A stretch of DNA of 14,389 bases. It comes from JANRKG01 sp033763635 (lineage in GTDB: Bacteria > Cyanobacteriota > Cyanobacteriia > GCF-001939115). A program made the translations under genes and the position numbers. Below the pieces are notes generated by a model. The model saw nothing but the letters and a program-made list of their open reading frames with translations. It was not told where the DNA came from and searched no databases. How positions within the stretch are numbered: the stretch's first letter is position 1; each line of letters opens with the position of its first letter. Positions 14,323 to 14,389 of the stretch are shown in pieces. The stretch covers positions 1-14,389 of the forward strand of contig JANRKG010000191.1 of the NCBI GenBank assembly GCA_033763635.1, written 5' to 3'.

Positions 14323-14389
14323 AAATTCTGCAAGCTCTTACTAAATAGAGTGAGGCCCGAATGAACCTCTGATGCATTGTAATCTACAG

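Overview
The window looks like chromosomal DNA from a cyanobacterium. CGATCG hexamers (the core of the HIP1 octamer GCGATCGC, present in full at 3441-3448) are scattered through the coding sequence. A tocopherol cyclase end, a GH57 branching enzyme, a PGM1-type ATP-grasp protein and small lipoproteins fit that origin. Genes are intact apart from the first, which is cut by the left edge. No insertion sequence, phage gene, CRISPR array or rRNA was seen.

Layout. 1-416 is the C-terminal end of tocopherol cyclase. A tRNA-Arg(CCU) follows at 455-528, with a promoter-like sequence over the end of the cyclase gene. 745-2945 holds an ExbB/TolQ-type proton channel and a TonB-like partner with a Ser/Thr/Asp-rich linker and an apparently duplicated C-terminal domain; no ExbD gene is present. 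3042-5783 is mutS. 5886-7930 is leuC-leuD, encoding both subunits of isopropylmalate isomerase. Convergent to leuD is a small lipoprotein gene (7927-8145, minus). A second lipoprotein gene (8306-8707, plus) has a start region built from three 14-bp tandem repeats. 8835-9527 (minus) is an exported TPR protein with a clear intrinsic terminator. A 411-bp intergenic region with CAAAGT inverted repeats leads to the GH57 branching enzyme (9939-11528), then a PGM1-type ligase-like protein (11666-13267), then convergent argC (13264-14322, minus).

How the genes work together. leuC/leuD act in leucine synthesis and argC in arginine synthesis. mutS is mismatch repair. The ExbB and TonB-like pair probably forms an energised envelope machine whose third component is absent here or encoded elsewhere. 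The GH57 enzyme shapes glycogen. The PGM1-type protein is the least understood enzyme here and has no obvious pathway partner in the window. The most unusual features are the duplicated domain of the TonB-like protein, the PGM1-type ligase, the phase-shifting start-codon repeat at 8278-8319, and two convergent gene pairs that overlap by exactly their stop codons.
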